NCBI GenBank assembly: GCA_963931865.1
Contig: OZ007510.1
Location: forward strand, 9,334,993 to 9,398,992
Origin: Axinella damicornis
Lineage: Eukaryota; Porifera; Demospongiae; Axinellida; Axinellidae
Direction: 5' to 3'
Length of the DNA: 64,000 bases
Shown: positions 1 to 25,987 of the stretch, piece after piece
How the letters are laid out: each line of letters begins with the position of its first letter
How positions within the stretch are numbered: the first letter of the stretch is position 1
The notes under the pieces: model-generated
Seen by the model: the letters and a program-made list of their open reading frames with translations, nothing else
Told to the model about the DNA's origin: nothing
The model's database searches: none
Made by a program: the position numbers and the translations under genes

Positions 1-175
1 TGCATCACTACTGTATACAGACCACTGTGTGGTAGTGCATCACTACTGTATACAGACCACTGTGTGGTAGTGCATCACTACTGTATACAGACCACTGTGT
101 GGTAGTGCATCACTACTGTATACAGACCACTGTGTGGTAGTGCATCACTACTGTATACAGACCACTGTGTGGTAG
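1..175. repeat. 35-bp minisatellite at the window edge
   Basis: Five head-to-tail copies of a 35-bp unit beginning TGCATCACTACTGTATACAG run from the first base; a degenerate sixth unit follows to about 205. The copies are identical, which suggests recent expansion. The array lies immediately upstream of a 3' splice site at 216-217, so it is in a TELO2 intron and probably continues to the left. Confidence 0.9.
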
Positions 176-217
176 TGCATGTGTTGTAGTGCGTTACTAC
201 CTCTTGTTCCTGTTCAG

Positions 218-3200
218 GTCAGTGGAGGAGCAGGAGGCTGATCTCAGAGCAGGCAGGAAGGAGGTGGGAATGAAGGAGGCAGCAGGCAGGAGGGAGTTGA
301 GGGCAAAGGAGAAGAGGCAGCCTCAGCCAGTGCGCCAACCCTCTAGGGAACAGTTTGGAGAGGGACTTGTGAAGACCACAGAATGTTCTGACACAGACAG
401 GTTAACCTTATTGGAGGTTGTCCATTTTGAATAATTTTATGACCTATACTCTTTATGCCTACATGTACCTCGTCCCCGCAACACACACACAACACAAACA
501 CACGCACACACTTGTTCTATTCAGTGATGACGACTTGGTTCCCTTTGCTATGGGGGATGACCCAGACTCAACTGAGCCAAAACCGCCTCGATACCTCAGA
601 ACACTCATCCAAGGTACATGCCTGACTACCATAATTACCCCCTTATCAGGCAGGGTTCTCCCCTAACTCCCCAGTGCTGGTGTCCGGTGATGCAACTCAG
701 CAGCACAGTGCCCTGAAAGTGTCGGAATCCCTCATCACCTCCCACCCCCCTGACCTTAGCGAGGTACATGAACTCACTGCACATCATTACCTCCCTTTCC
801 CTGTTTGATAAGGTACACACTATCAAACATGCAAACATAGGAGTCATTATTCTGTCACTGAACACAGAACATACAGATTGGAACAAATTGGTTCTGTTGC
901 TGTGAAATTGTTTCAGTGAAATCGTTTGTTCCCTCAGTTTGTCGGCTCTGTTTCGCTACTCAAGAGTGAAACCAACAGAGACCCACCCTGCAGTCAGTGT
1001 AGTGTCGTTAGTCACCATTTACCAGTGCAATTGAGCGTATACTATAGCTATGTATATGACATGATGGTTGACAGGACACGGTTACGGTTACGGTTACTTC
1101 TGCTTTCCATTCTCGAGCTGGCTGTCATGTGTATCCTCCCTACAGGTGTGTGTGGAGCTGGGCAGGGTGCTGCTGCACCTTACTGACAGTTACGCTCTCT
1201 CAGACTTTTCCCTGCTGCGCCACAGAGCTATGGTGGCCCTGGCGGTGACCTGCCCCTCTCCTCTTGCTCACTACCTCACCTCTGAGTTCTATGCACCTCA
1301 CTACACCCTCAGACAGAGGATGGACATACTGGAGGTGTGTGTGTGGTGAAGACTCATGGCTGCCATGTTACACTGTAGCTGCCACTGGTGAAGACAGGGA
1401 TGTCGGGAGGAGGCCAAGCAGCATTAGCTGTAATGTAATGTGAAGAGTACGAAACTACTGTGGTGATATTTCGTGCAGGTGCTGTCTTCTGCTGCTCTTG
1501 AACTCTCCCGCCCACAGACCAGTGAGGGTGGTGACAGTGGTGATAGTGTGAGGGGTGTGAGGGATGTGAAGCCATGGGAAGAGGAGGTTCAGCAGAGGCT
1601 CAGAGCGAAGACAAGGATCATTTCAAAGGTGGTGGAGGTGTTGAACCCAACTATTGCATAGCCAGTCTGCTCATGCATTGTACACGTGTCTTGGCATCCT
1701 GCAGGGTCCCAGCAAGCCCTCCCCCATCCCGTCTCCTAACCGCTTTGCCCCCATCGCCCCTGCATTCTTCTTCCCCCTCATGGGTGCATTTGACTGTCCT
1801 GTGGCCACACTGGACCTGCTGGGTCAGGACAGTTTGCTTCTCGGAACCTTGCTGCATACGCTGGGAACCATCATGTACTGTGCCACGCACACCCCCCTTG
1901 CCCCCGCCATGGCTACAGCCCTGCTAGACTTCCTGTGGGCACTACGATACCACAGTGAAGGGTATGTTGTCTCACGTAGAGAAAGCTATTGCACCCCGAG
2001 ACTAGAGAGTTGTTTATACCTTGAACAGTTGATAACTGAAAGTTACTGCTTAGTACTGTTGACTGGTAGTGGCCTGCACATAATTCACTTGCAGACATCA
2101 TGCAAGTATCAAAATCGATACTGCTGACTCAAGAAATCGCTCATTAGTCACCAGACCTTTTCCTCGTGAGAGGGTGGGGTCTAGGCCTTGACAAATTATG
2201 CTTTTTTCCTCCCTATTATTCTATTCCCCTATTCTCAGCATTTACGCTTAAGTTGTCCTATCATTATTCTTCATACTATCCACTCAGCGTTCGTTGTATT
2301 GCAGCATAACAGATGCAGAAAGATAATCCTCTAGCGGTGACTGTTGTTGATGGGTAAAGGAGTTTTGCAAGATGGAGAACACTCGCTCTACAGCTACAAA
2401 GGATGGCTGAACCAGTAGAATCAGTTTACATGCTGACGTTTAGTGTGAGGGTGTGGCTTCATGAGAGAGGCCTGCACGTCTAGTGCCTGTGAATCGTATT
2501 AGCAGATCATAGGCACCTCACTCAGTCTACAAAGCCCATTCCTAACTTATCCCCTTAGGAAGTTAGGAATGGCATTTGGTGGGCTTCTAGGAACCTTGAC
2601 CATTGCCTCACCTGTGGAGTTGATGGAACCTAGACTGTTGCCTCAGCAATGGCATTCTGCCAGTGCTGAATGACCTTTCATTTTCCCTACTTTGTTGTGT
2701 GTAGGTATGTGCGTCAGGGAGTGCTGTTTGCTATGAGCATGCTCCTGGTTGCCACACCCACCCTTCCCACCGGGCTGGAGGGAGGCCTAGCTGAAGCCGT
2801 ACACTGGGTGGAAGGTAAGAATGTGGGCTGTGTTTCCTAGCGGAGAGATCTTATTCAGAGGAGGCGGCATCTCCTGAGTTAGACAGACACTTAGGGTGGG
2901 GTACATGTTAGCCTGGTTCCCAGCAGGCCTGAGTATGGGCATGGCCTGGGAATGAGGCTAGGTACATGTGAGGCCTTATTAACTGTGTTCTCTAAATTAC
3001 ATTAAGAAGCTTTTCTCTAGATCTGGCCCCAGCTGTTTAGTCTCGCGGGTCTGGCCCCGCGAGACTACCAGCTGTTCGGTAGTCTCGTTTCCAGATCCAA
3101 ATTGACGCTGGGGTTGTTTGGGTCTGGGAACGAGCCTAGCTGTTAGGTTCATTGATGTATGTCGTTGATAGGAATGACTTCCTCCATTGGTCTATGCTTC

Positions 3201-3310
3201 CTCTTGCAGATGTGCGTGAGAACGATGCTGATGGACAGTGTCGCAGTCTGGCCCAGCAAACACTCGGTTTGCTGGGTGCAGCTGTGCAGCAGGCGAGGGG
3301 CCCACAGTGA
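218..3310 (+). CDS. TELO2: TELO2 (TEL2 homologue), C-terminal portion, 8 exons
   Basis: Partial gene; the 5' exons lie left of the window. TELO2 is the scaffold of the TTT complex (TELO2-TTI1-TTI2), which with HSP90 stabilises PI3K-like kinases such as ATM, ATR and mTOR. Exons: 218-400, 525-613, 675-763, 1146-1334, 1479-1628, 1705-1961, 2705-2814, 3210-3310; together they give 388 residues ending in TGA with all phases consistent. Family-diagnostic stretches are the acidic SDDDLVPF linker with PPRYLRTLIQ, YTLRQRMDILE, FAPIAPAFFFPL and LLDFLWALRYHSEGYVRQG. These correspond to the C-terminal alpha-helical repeat half of the protein. The loop after the acidic linker (SGDATQQHSALKVSESL) looks normal. 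ZIP13 follows 242 bp downstream on the same strand. Identification rests on remembered family similarity, no search was run. Confidence 0.9.
2909..2960. mobile_element. TAGCC palindromic element, copy a
   Basis: A 52-bp near-palindrome with ends TAGCCTGGTTCCCAG and CCTGGGAATGAGGCTA in a TELO2 intron. It is flanked by an exact 9-bp direct duplication GGTACATGT (2900-2908 and 2961-2969). Confidence 0.8.
3040..3139. repeat. Degenerate nested hairpin, AGTCTCG subfamily
   Basis: Two nested inverted repeats: AGTCTCGCGG paired with CCGCGAGACT (3041-3074), then AGTCTCGTTTCCAGATCC against GGGTCTGGGAACGAGCCT. The inner arm contains CGCTGGGGTTG, also found in the element at 8968-9045. No clear target duplication. 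Confidence 0.5.
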
Positions 3311-3552
3311 AGCAGTGCAAACTGCGTTGACGTCGAAGTTGAACTCTTCTGGAGGAAGCGGGCGTGAAGCCCGAAACTGAAGCTTGTCTGCATGGTTATT
3401 ATGACGTCACGCACTTTGTCAATCAACAGTGTACGTGTATGAATCTTATTACACCCACACCGACAAAAGCTATTGTTCACGTACCCGGTAGATCGTAATA
3501 GTTATGAATTCACGTCTACATGCTGCAAAGAGAGTAGTATGTCTAGGGAAAG

Positions 3553-4696
3553 ATGAACCTGTTTGTGTACGTAGTTACTGTCGTGGTGTGGTCCTGGAGC
3601 CGGAGAGGGGCCGAGGCGCACATTCATTCGCAGAAAATTCACCACTTCGAGAGAGGTAAGTCCTGTAGATGTATGGGTATTATATTCCTAAATCACCATT
3701 GATTGACAGGGTCTCTGCATGTGCTTTGCTTGTGTAGATAAACTGACAGTGGAGACGTGGGTCTGTGCTCTGGTGTCTGCTGTCCTGGTGGGAGCATGTG
3801 GTGTGTTCCCCCTGGTTGTGAACCGCTGGGTGCAGCTGGATGTGGGTTGCAGGGACAGCCTGCCTCTCAAGGCTGTCTTGAGCTTTGCAGTGGGAGGGCT
3901 GCTAGGTGATGTGTTCTTGCACCTGATGCCAGAAGCATGGGGGAGCACCAGCGGTGATCAGTCCTTGGGTCAGGGACTGTGGGTATTGGCAGGATTTTTC
4001 TCTTTCCTGCTTGTGGAAAAGGCCGTCATGTGCACAGAAGTTCTGGAAACTGACAGTCGCTGCTCTCAAACATTAAAAGTTCCCACAACTAATGGTGTTT
4101 CTTACATGAGCGGAAGCAGCTCAACGGGAGAGGCTCTACACACTAGTGTTGATCAACACATATCTGTTGACAAGAGACTAAACAAGCAGTGGGTGGACAA
4201 AAACATCATCAGTGGGTACTTGAATCTGGTAGCAAACTGTACGGACAACTTCACTCATGGACTGGCAATTGCAGCCAGCTACGTGGCCAGCCCAGCTGTA
4301 GGCCTCTTGACGACCCTGGCCATCCTCTGCCATGAGATTCCCCACGAGATCGGGGACTTTGCCATCCTCCTCAACTCGGGTTTCAGCTGTGAGGGTGCTG
4401 CAAAGGCTCAGTTGGTGACGGCTTGTGGGGGGGTGCTGGGGGTGTTGGCTGGGCTGACTGCCGAACACATCAGCAGCTCAACAAGCTGGCTGCTTCCCTT
4501 CACTGCAGGAGGATTCCTGTACATTGCACTGGTGTCAATTGTACCTGGTCTTCTGGAGGACTGCTCTCTGTTTCATTCCATTGTGCAACTATTGGCAGTG
4601 GGGTTAGGGGTGGCAGTGATGGCCCTTGTGACCATTGTAGAGAAGAAAAGTTGCGCACACATGCCTCCTCTCTCAACCATTCATGATCACTTATAA
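3553..4696 (+). CDS. SLC39A13: ZIP-family zinc transporter, SLC39A13 type
   Basis: Two exons, 3553-3655 and 3738-4696, give 353 residues. SLC39A13 moves zinc from Golgi or vesicle lumen to the cytosol. The first exon encodes a hydrophobic signal-like start followed by a His-containing luminal segment (HIHSQKIHHFE). The intron acceptor at 3737 was chosen because the alternative at 3709 runs into a stop within a few codons. Metal-site motifs are in place: NCTDNFTHGLA in predicted TM4 and HEIPHEIGDFAILL in TM5, the latter the HExPHExGD signature of the LIV-1 group; HEIPHE...GDFAILL with the following GF is typical of ZIP13. The cytoplasmic loop (about residues 145-190) lacks the long His stretches of ZIP7. 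Its stop is 145 bp from the stop of the convergent ASB gene. Confidence 0.88.
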
Positions 4697-4841
4697 GCTG
4701 TACTGCCTTGTCTGTGAATTTTTCTGTGTTTAAATTATTATCCATGAACATCAAACACAATACACGAGTATCAATAATAATATTGCTTTGCACAAACGAA
4801 AGATGCAGTGAAAGGAGCACAATTTAGTTCTGAGACAGCTG

Positions 4842-7484
4842 CTATGTGTCTGGAGCACTGCTCTGCAAAATCAGATTTTTGATCTCCTCACCACTGCACA
4901 TGTCCAGTATACTCAGTACGTACTCCTCCAGGTGGGGTGGGAGGCTGAATGAGCTCAGCTCCACTCCTGTGGAGCACATGACCTGGCGGATATTCACACG
5001 TACCAACTGTAGGAGAGTGCGGGGGGTGTCTGTAGGGGAGAGGGGGGCACAGTGACAATAAAAATTAATATGGGTGACGGGTACATAGTAGATTTATTGG
5101 TTTACGTTTTTAACTTGAATTTAGACCAAGCAGAAGTTTATATAAGTAAAGTGCTGGTACATAATCACGCAGGTTGGACACATTTTCTGCGCACGTGACT
5201 ATGCACTGCGCTTGAACAGAAATAATTGCGTGTTTTACGTTTCTAACCTCGCCAGCCTCGTTCCCAAGTCAATATGGCCTGGGACCGAGGAAAAACGTAA
5301 ATTTCCAACGAGAAGTGAAGCTACAGTTGGGGAGTTTGAAAAGTAGGAGTACGTTGAAGACGCTTCGGGTTGGGAAGGCTTCCAGTTGGAGTACTGGGAG
5401 TGTGGCTTCTTCACCATCCCACACGGCCAATCCTTCAAGAGGCCATACAGTCTAAGTGACCCAGGGGTTGAACGAGGTTGACGGCATAATATTATTTGGA
5501 ATCTTCTCCACTGGAGCTTTTAAATGATGTCAAGTTTGTTGAGATACTCATGAAGACTACTGAGAACACAATACAGTATAGTAAACCTCCATATAAAATC
5601 GCCTACACAAGTAGGTCACATGACCGTGTCCAACCTCCTCTGATAATCACGGTTGTGTAGCAGAAAAACAATTGGGACATTGCTACATGAGTGCATAATG
5701 ATGTAAAGTGTGGAATGTTCTACATGTCGAGTCAATATGATTGTACATAGCATCTAATCTGCATGAACACTATCAGTGGGATAAGCATTTGTTTTTACCT
5801 GCCACTTTGTCAAGGTAGTGTACTACTGGTGGTGACAGGTCTTCCTTGTCTGCTTCATTCAGCTGAGCTCCGTACTCCAGTAGCAGCGGGACCACACGGT
5901 AGAACTTGTTCACCAGGGCCACCCCCAGGACACTGAGACCTTTCTCATTCACTGCATGAACATCACAGCCACTGTCCAACAGCATCAGGACACACTCCTC
6001 GTCTCGGCTGGCAGCAGCGATGTGCAGGGGTGTCTGGTGGTGGTGGTAGTCCTTCACCTCCCTTCCTGCTCCCAGACGGAGGAGAGTCTTGATGCAGGGG
6101 AGTCGGTCCTGGACTGTGGCAATGGCCAGGGGAGTCTGTCCCCAGGACTCTTGTGCATTCACATTGGCCCCCCACTCCACCAAAAGCCGTATAATATGGT
6201 CGTTGCCCACAGAGGCAGCAATGTGCAGCGCAGTCACACCAAACCTTAAGAGACAGAGAGGAAGAGGAAGTATATCCCAGGCAGTTCCTATTTCAGTTAC
6301 AGATCACTGGCTGGCTGGCACAAACGGTTAGTGAACTTTACGGACCATGAGAACACTTGCAGTTAGTATCTGAATGGTCAAGTTCTGACATCATTACCCT
6401 GCGTGTGCATGTGCAAAGCAGGGTTAAGCAATCGATTTGTAGAAAATGGCCTTAACCTAGCATTTCTACACTTCTCAGACATTGTTACTAGCTTTTTTCT
6501 GTAAAATTTGGCCCCACCTCTTCACGAGCAAAGTCGTTGTATACGGCATGCCGGCAGTTGGTCCCTCCCACACCTTGGATACGTGCATATACGAACACAA
6601 GTATACGCGATAACAAGTGTTCACAAAAACTGAAAAGGAAGAGACGCCTTGGCGATGGTAGCTGAGCGCTAACCTTCCGCGCAGGGTGTGTTCTATGAAC
6701 ACCTCCACAAGGGGTGGTCACTCCAATATGTGCTGTACTTAGAGCTGCGACCAGGGTCACAGTCTGTGACCATCCAAAAACTGCCTGTGACCGTGTGACT
6801 GCGCTGCTAAACTGCCGGTGACCCTGTGACCGTCGCAAATCCACTGTGACTGCGTGACTTTTGTAGTATACAGAGTAATACGGTAAGCCACACCTACATC
6901 CGCTGTATACGGGGTCACAATTGCCGGTCGCAGCTCTAAGTACGGTGCTTATTGGCGTGACCACCCCTTGCCTCCAGTCTAACAACTGCTATGGAAGTGA
7001 AGACTGGTCACACCTTGTGGCAGTACTGATGTCTGCTCCTAGTTCTAGCAACACCCGCACAGAGCCAAGGTGCTGGTAGGCAGTGGCGATGTGGAGAGGT
7101 GTGTGCCCATCTTGGTCACCAACATTCAGCCCAGAACCTGCAGAAAGGAGCCAGACTTAAGCCACTCCCACCACAGGCGTGGCCGCTTTAATTTACGATC
7201 GCTATGCGGTGGTCCCCGCCTACCTACATACCTGCCCCGTATAGCACCTTAATACACTGGACGTGTCCACCAAGGGCCGCCATGTGGATTGGTGCGCGAC
7301 GCTTGGGGGAGCTGGCGAATGGCCTGAAGTAGGAAGAGGAGCAATCACCTACACAGGAATACAGCTAGCCATAGGGACAGTACCTGAAGGCTGCTTTGCC
7401 CGCGTGGCCGAGGTGAAAGTGCAAGTCATTTACGCGTCCGTCCTGTGCAGCCCAGAGTACCTGCCTGCTGTGGGTGATACCCAT
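4842..7484 (-). CDS. Ankyrin repeat and SOCS box (ASB) protein, 5 exons
   Basis: Exons in transcript order: 7384-7484, 7232-7323, 7014-7137, 5799-6244, 4842-5029; 951 nt, 316 residues. ASB proteins are substrate receptors for Cullin5-ElonginB/C ubiquitin ligases: ankyrins hold the substrate, the SOCS box binds Elongin BC. Ankyrin repeats are obvious: DGHTPLHIATAYQHLGSV, FGVTALHIAASVGNDHI, WGQTPLAIATVQDRLPC, HHQTPLHIAAASRDEEC and KGLSVLGVALVNKF. The last exon carries the SOCS box: PRTLLQLVRVNIRQVM and the downstream FSLPPHLEEYVL. Exon 2 was joined at the acceptor after TACTTC because a slightly earlier AG would create a stop. Start ATG at 7484 is the first in frame. Which ASB paralogue it matches cannot be told by eye. 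Intron 3 hosts the element at 6708-6970. Confidence 0.85.
6708..6970. mobile_element. 263-bp MITE with about 42-bp terminal inverted repeats
   Basis: Ends CAAGGGGTGGTCACTCCAAT and ATTGGCGTGACCACCCCTTG are inverted repeats; homology continues inward through TACTTAGAGCTGCGACC. A perfect 6-bp direct repeat CCTCCA abuts both ends (6702-6707, 6971-6976). Internal sequence is a run of GTGACCGTGTGAC-like words and has no transposase. The CA-rich, hAT-like ends fit a non-autonomous DNA transposon. It lies in intron 3 of the ASB gene. Confidence 0.8.
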
Positions 7485-7790
7485 GACAGTGGTGTCCGTG
7501 TGTAGCTGATCCGATGATCGACACAGACTTTGATTTACAGTTGCGAGTCATCTGTTCCATGTCATGTGATTTCCAGCAATTTGTTTTTGGATTGCATCAG
7601 AATTACGTAATGTCTATAACGGTAATGCCCATATAAGGCATAAGAATGAATGATAACACCTACATGAAAAACAAGTACAATACCTCTAGAGTTATTGCTA
7701 ATCAGGCAGGGAGCTTCAATTCTTTGCCTTTCATAACTGTTGTGCAGGAAGAGGAAGAGAAATGAGTCATGAAGGATTAAATAAACAACG

Positions 7791-7917
7791 TGGATATTGG
7801 TCCGGCAGGAAGTACATACTTTAGGTATATGTACTGGAAACGAGCACGCATCTAGAACCGGCCCTGGCCCTAATATACCCTAACCCATCGCTCTACTTCC
7901 TGCCGGACCAATAACCA
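7791..7917. mobile_element. MITE, ATTGGTCC...GGACCAAT family, copy 1
   Basis: Terminal inverted repeats TGGATATTGGTCCGGCAGGA and TCCTGCCGGACCAATAACCA (right arm) enclose about 75 bp with no coding sequence. A second, diverged member is at 8651-8738. Confidence 0.7.
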
Positions 7918-8329
7918 CTTCATTAAACTAGAGGTGCTCAGCAGAGCACGTACCCCGTGCGCAACTTTGACTTGACAGCTATAGGCCTACCACCGATTAT
8001 TCATATATACAGCATGCACGATGAGCTAGCTTGCTAGGCCATGATTTACAGCGATGTCAGCATGCAGAATGAGATACCGTAAGTTGTGTTAGAAATTGGG
8101 TGTGGTCAAGTTGTATAAATTAGAAGCAGGACTTTCACGCAGCTTTTCTCAGCCTATCGAGTAGATCTCTGGTCTGTGAGTTATGTAAACGCTAGTATTT
8201 TCTGAATTCTGGCACTTCTATCCTGAAATAAGCCTTCAACAAGGCCTTCACTGCTCAAACCGCGCTTAGACTGTGGACAGACTGACAGACAAACCGATCA
8301 CTCTACCCCCTGCTGCGCATGCGCACAGG

Positions 8330-8640
8330 ATAATAAAATACCAGTTTGCAGTGCATTACAGGGTCTAGTGCACACGGGCAATCTAGTTAACGGTCGAGGA
8401 CGAGATGATGCAAAAGCTGAAGGCAAGTACATTATCTGCCTGAGACTGTTAACTAGATTTCCCAAGTGCACTAAACTCCATAACGCCCTGCAAACTGGCA
8501 TCTAAACTACTCACTGACCCGAAACAGCCGTTGGTCTTTGAAAAATGTGCATTATCCAGATAATGCACACTAAAGTTGCATTAATGTTCAGTTATGTGAT
8601 TGATTCTGAGGCGTCTGATTCATTGAGGGTCACGTGAATA
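8330..8640. mobile_element. Foldback repeat, copy 1 (AACTAGATT family)
   Basis: A palindromic core (about 8338-8505) pairs CAGTTTGCAGTGCATTACAG and CAATCTAGTTAACGGTC with their reverse complements. A second small palindrome TGCATTATCCAGATAATGCA lies at 8548-8567. The same composite, inverted, is found at 35445-35765, so this is a dispersed family and not a local structure. Confidence 0.7.
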
Positions 8641-8650
8641 GCACTGAGAC

Positions 8651-8738
8651 TGGTTATTGGTCCCCCAGGAAGTAGGGCGGTGCTGAATGTCCATGCGTGT
8701 CCATTACCTATACTTGCTACCTGCTGGACCAATATCCA
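8651..8738. mobile_element. MITE, ATTGGTCC family, copy 2
   Basis: Inverted ends TGGTTATTGGTCCCCCAGGA and TACCTGCTGGACCAATATCCA match the ends of the element at 7791-7917 with substitutions; the interior is shorter and diverged. Confidence 0.6.
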
Positions 8739-8779
8739 CTCAATGCCCCGCTGTGAGGCAACACCATACTGCAGTCACC

Positions 8780-8955
8780 ATTATGTGCCTATATCTCCAC
8801 AGGAAGGAAATATGTGCCCATAAGCAAGATGCGGTTAATTTCGAATGACATTCCTTGAATAGGAAGACAATATTATTAGTGTGCTTCATATTGAATTATA
8901 GCTTTTCCACTATATACGTAGGATCGAAAATTAGAGTTTTTGGAAGACTTCATGC
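8780..8955. repeat. Dispersed repeat shared with 38660-38850
   Basis: ACAGGAAGGAAATATG followed by TAATT, AATGACATTCCT, ATAGGAAG and GTGCTTCATA recurs in the same order and orientation inside an RPL11 intron. No coding frame is conserved, so this is probably an old transposon fragment. Confidence 0.6.
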
Positions 8956-8967
8956 TTAACAAGCAAT

Positions 8968-9045
8968 AGTCCCGGTCCCAGACCCAAAGCAACACCAGCG
9001 TGGAGTGATCCGCGCTGGGGTTGGTTTGGGTCTGGGATCGAGACT
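8968..9045. mobile_element. Hairpin element, AGTCTCG subfamily
   Basis: Arms AGTCCCGGTCCCAGACCCAA and TTGGTTTGGGTCTGGGATCG pair, with CAGCG/CGCTG in the loop. AAGCAAT occurs on both flanks (8961-8967 and about 9050-9056), a possible target duplication. It resembles the TAGCC family in size and in the CCCAG/CTGGG word but has different ends. Confidence 0.55.
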
Positions 9046-9150
9046 AAATAAGCAATAGCTGGGACGAAAGTCGAACCTGTGCCTAACAGTGAATATGTGC
9101 CTGTAAGTGACCTGTGCTCAATAAAGTGTGACTACAGTAGTTAAAACATG

Positions 9151-10386
9151 TTATACAATGAAGTTCACACCTTTTGTGATGTATAGATAGAAGAAGTCAC
9201 AGTAGAGGGCAGTTTGAACACAGCCAGCCACAATAGCGATCCAGTCATAGAAATCTTCCACGTAGAATCGCCAGACCCAATTGGCAATGTAGAGCGCACG
9301 GTAGAGTCCCAGAGCAAACAAGTAGTGTGAGGTGATGGTCTCGGCCTCACCAGTCCTGGAGATCATGTAGAGCTGGGGCATGATGGCCATGGACTCGAGG
9401 TAGATGGAGAATGTCCAGAGGATCTACAGGGTATTATAGCACACTTGAATAATGGAGTGTCAGTACTGACATAGCAACACAAAACCACTTTGACCACAGA
9501 GGAAGCTAGGTATTCCTATCAAAAGAATTAGGGAGATGACCCAGCTAAACCAGAAGAGATCCCAATAGCACTAATATTTTGTGTCTAAATGTTTCTCTTG
9601 GGACAGGTTTTGGGACAGGGATGGGACCTCTAGGTCCACAGTCCAGTGCACTAACCACAAGGCAGCTCTAAATTAATGAACCTTGGAAACACAACACAAA
9701 CACAGGTATGTGGAAAAACCTGAGGCAATAAGCAACGGCTAAAGCAAAGCCTCACCTCCATCACAGAGAATTCATGGTTAACAAGCATGGCGAGCCCAGC
9801 AGCAGGGATCACCAGGAACTCTGCCCTAAACGTGTCGTGATTAGAGTCATACGTGGCCTTGAACTTGACAAACATGAGATAGAGTGTCCCATATGCCGTC
9901 ACGATGAAGACCACCTTCATCACCGAGTTGTAGGCTGACACAAAGTTGGTAAAGATGTCCAGGTAGCGTGTTGTGAAGACCAACGCAAACAGCAACTGGC
10001 TCTTGCCTGATATACCTGTTACGTGTGTGCAAAAGCAGAGTAGAGTACCATTACGACAAATTATTGTAGTTAGTCGTAAAGGATCAGTTGGAATATACGG
10101 CACCGGAAGTCAGTTCAATACTTAGGGCCAGGGCAGGTACTAGCTGACTTCTGGTGCCGTATATTCCAACTGATCTGTCGTAAACCATGCATCAGCAAAC
10201 CTCCTCCGAAAGGAGGATAAAAGGCTTTAATGAGCTAATTAATGGATATCTGAGCTGATAAGCACTCCTGTTACAGGGCAGAAAATGCTGCTCACCCGCG
10301 CAGGAGCGTGTTCTCCATATCTTCACGAGCAGGATGATGATGGCCAGTAAGTGGGAGAGGTCTCCTGAAAGCCTAAAAAGGTTCAT
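9151..10386 (-). CDS. KDELR: ER lumen protein-retaining (KDEL) receptor
   Basis: Exons 10296-10386, 9756-10015 and 9171-9423; 7-TM receptor that retrieves KDEL-tagged proteins from Golgi to ER. The start [16 protein letters not shown], the [17 protein letters not shown] turn, VVTRYLDIF-like segment (seen as [12 protein letters not shown]), [36 protein letters not shown] and DFFYLYITK are family hallmarks. After YITK the frame can be read through the apparent GT donor for six more residues (GVNFIV) to TAA at 9151, giving 207 residues, about five short of the usual 212 and lacking the Lys-rich tail. A separate final exon encoding the usual KxxKKLxLP tail was not found down to 8300. The last few residues are therefore uncertain; the rest is secure. 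Confidence 0.9.
10081..10176. mobile_element. 96-bp palindromic MITE with 8-bp target duplication
   Basis: Arms of about 33 bp, beginning GGATCAGTTGGAATATACGG and pairing with CCGTATATTCCAACTGATCT, enclose about 30 bp. The 8-bp word GTCGTAAA abuts both ends (10073-10080 and 10177-10184), fitting a hAT-type insertion. It lies in intron 1 of the KDEL receptor gene. Confidence 0.8.
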
Positions 10387-10721
10387 CTTGATACTTACAC
10401 CTTCCTGAGCACAATGACAGCTTTGTTTGAATCTCGCACGTGGGCCCCTTTGATGACGTGGCAGCTTCACGATTCATGAACGCGGTCTTGTTCCCAGACC
10501 GTCGTCTTCGGAAATTGGAATCAAATCTAATTTATATAGGGGTCAGCTGTACATGGTAATCTGCACTGTGGCCTGTTACCTTATTAAACCTCATCTATCA
10601 TTTTGAGAAAACCGATAAAAAAAAATAACATTGATCTGCAATGCTGATACTGATTGTCTTAGTACATTTTAGTAATGCAGCGTGTAGATTGTACTGTATA
10701 TGGAGATTGAGTTCGGTGGCA
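10387..10721. other. KDEL receptor promoter side / TMC 3' side
   Basis: The 335 bp between the KDEL receptor start and the TMC stop. Both genes are on the minus strand, so this holds the TMC 3' untranslated region and the KDEL receptor promoter. No distinctive element was recognised apart from an A-rich stretch at 10617-10627. Confidence 0.5.
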
Positions 10722-17390
<6,669 letters not shown>

Positions 17391-17736
17391 AGTCCCGGTG
17401 TGGCTCGCGAATTCGCGAAACAGCAAATAATGTTGTTTACATGCACAATACACTGGGCGGTTTCCGGTAGCCTCAGCTCAGGCGCGCGCGGGGCCGGCAG
17501 GGCTAGTTTCTGGCTAGCCTCGGTCCCAGGCCTCCACCCCCAGCTTTTGTCGCAGCTTGTGCTGGAGGCCTGGAACGAGGCTAGTTTCTGGCACCTCGCT
17601 CAGGCGAATTGGATTATTTTACAATAGTAATAATACTATTACAAAACTAAACTAAAATCATTATCGTGCACAAGTTCTATGTACATGACTTAAAATTAAT
17701 TGGATTGTAAAAAAAAATTTACAGTGCTGCCTGTTC
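17391..17736. other. TMC promoter side / PKC 3' side
   Basis: Both neighbours are on the minus strand, so this is the TMC upstream region plus the PKC 3' untranslated end. It holds palindromic element copy c and an A/T-rich tail. Confidence 0.55.
17515..17583. mobile_element. TAGCC palindromic element, copy c
   Basis: A 69-bp element with inverted ends TAGCCTCGGTCCCAGGCCTCCA and TGGAGGCCTGGAACGAGGCTA (first 20 bases pair). An exact 9-bp duplication GTTTCTGGC flanks it (17506-17514 and 17584-17592). Its interior word AGCTTTTGTCGC is shared with the longer copy h. Confidence 0.85.
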
Positions 17737-25763
<8,027 letters not shown>

Positions 25764-25987
25764 CCTGTCCTTGTAGACTCCACATACAACAGTGAGCGCC
25801 TCACCAGTCTCACTGTAGCTGTCTGTCTGCTAAGTCCTTTCAAAAAATGAGTAAACCTTCCGCCCCTGATTAGGTCGATGCGATATAATTATGCCGGGGG
25901 CGGAACCGTGTAGGGCCCAGCGCGGCGTGCGCTCATTTGCATGATGTCATGTCGTGAACCCGGTATCCATGGTTACAGTTTATTATC
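25764..25987. promoter_or_regulatory. Shared PKC/DRC3 divergent promoter region
   Basis: Only 224 bp separate the two start codons, so both core promoters must lie here. The strip around 25895-25935 is GC-rich; no TATA box or initiator could be assigned. Confidence 0.6.

Larger units (their letters stand above)
7485..9150. other. Intergenic interval between ASB and KDEL receptor genes
   Basis: No supported exon. The interval is largely repeats: a MITE pair at 7791-7917 and 8651-8738, a foldback element at about 8330-8640, a dispersed repeat at 8780-8955 and a hairpin at 8968-9045. The promoter of the leftward-transcribed ASB gene must lie just above 7484. Confidence 0.6.
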
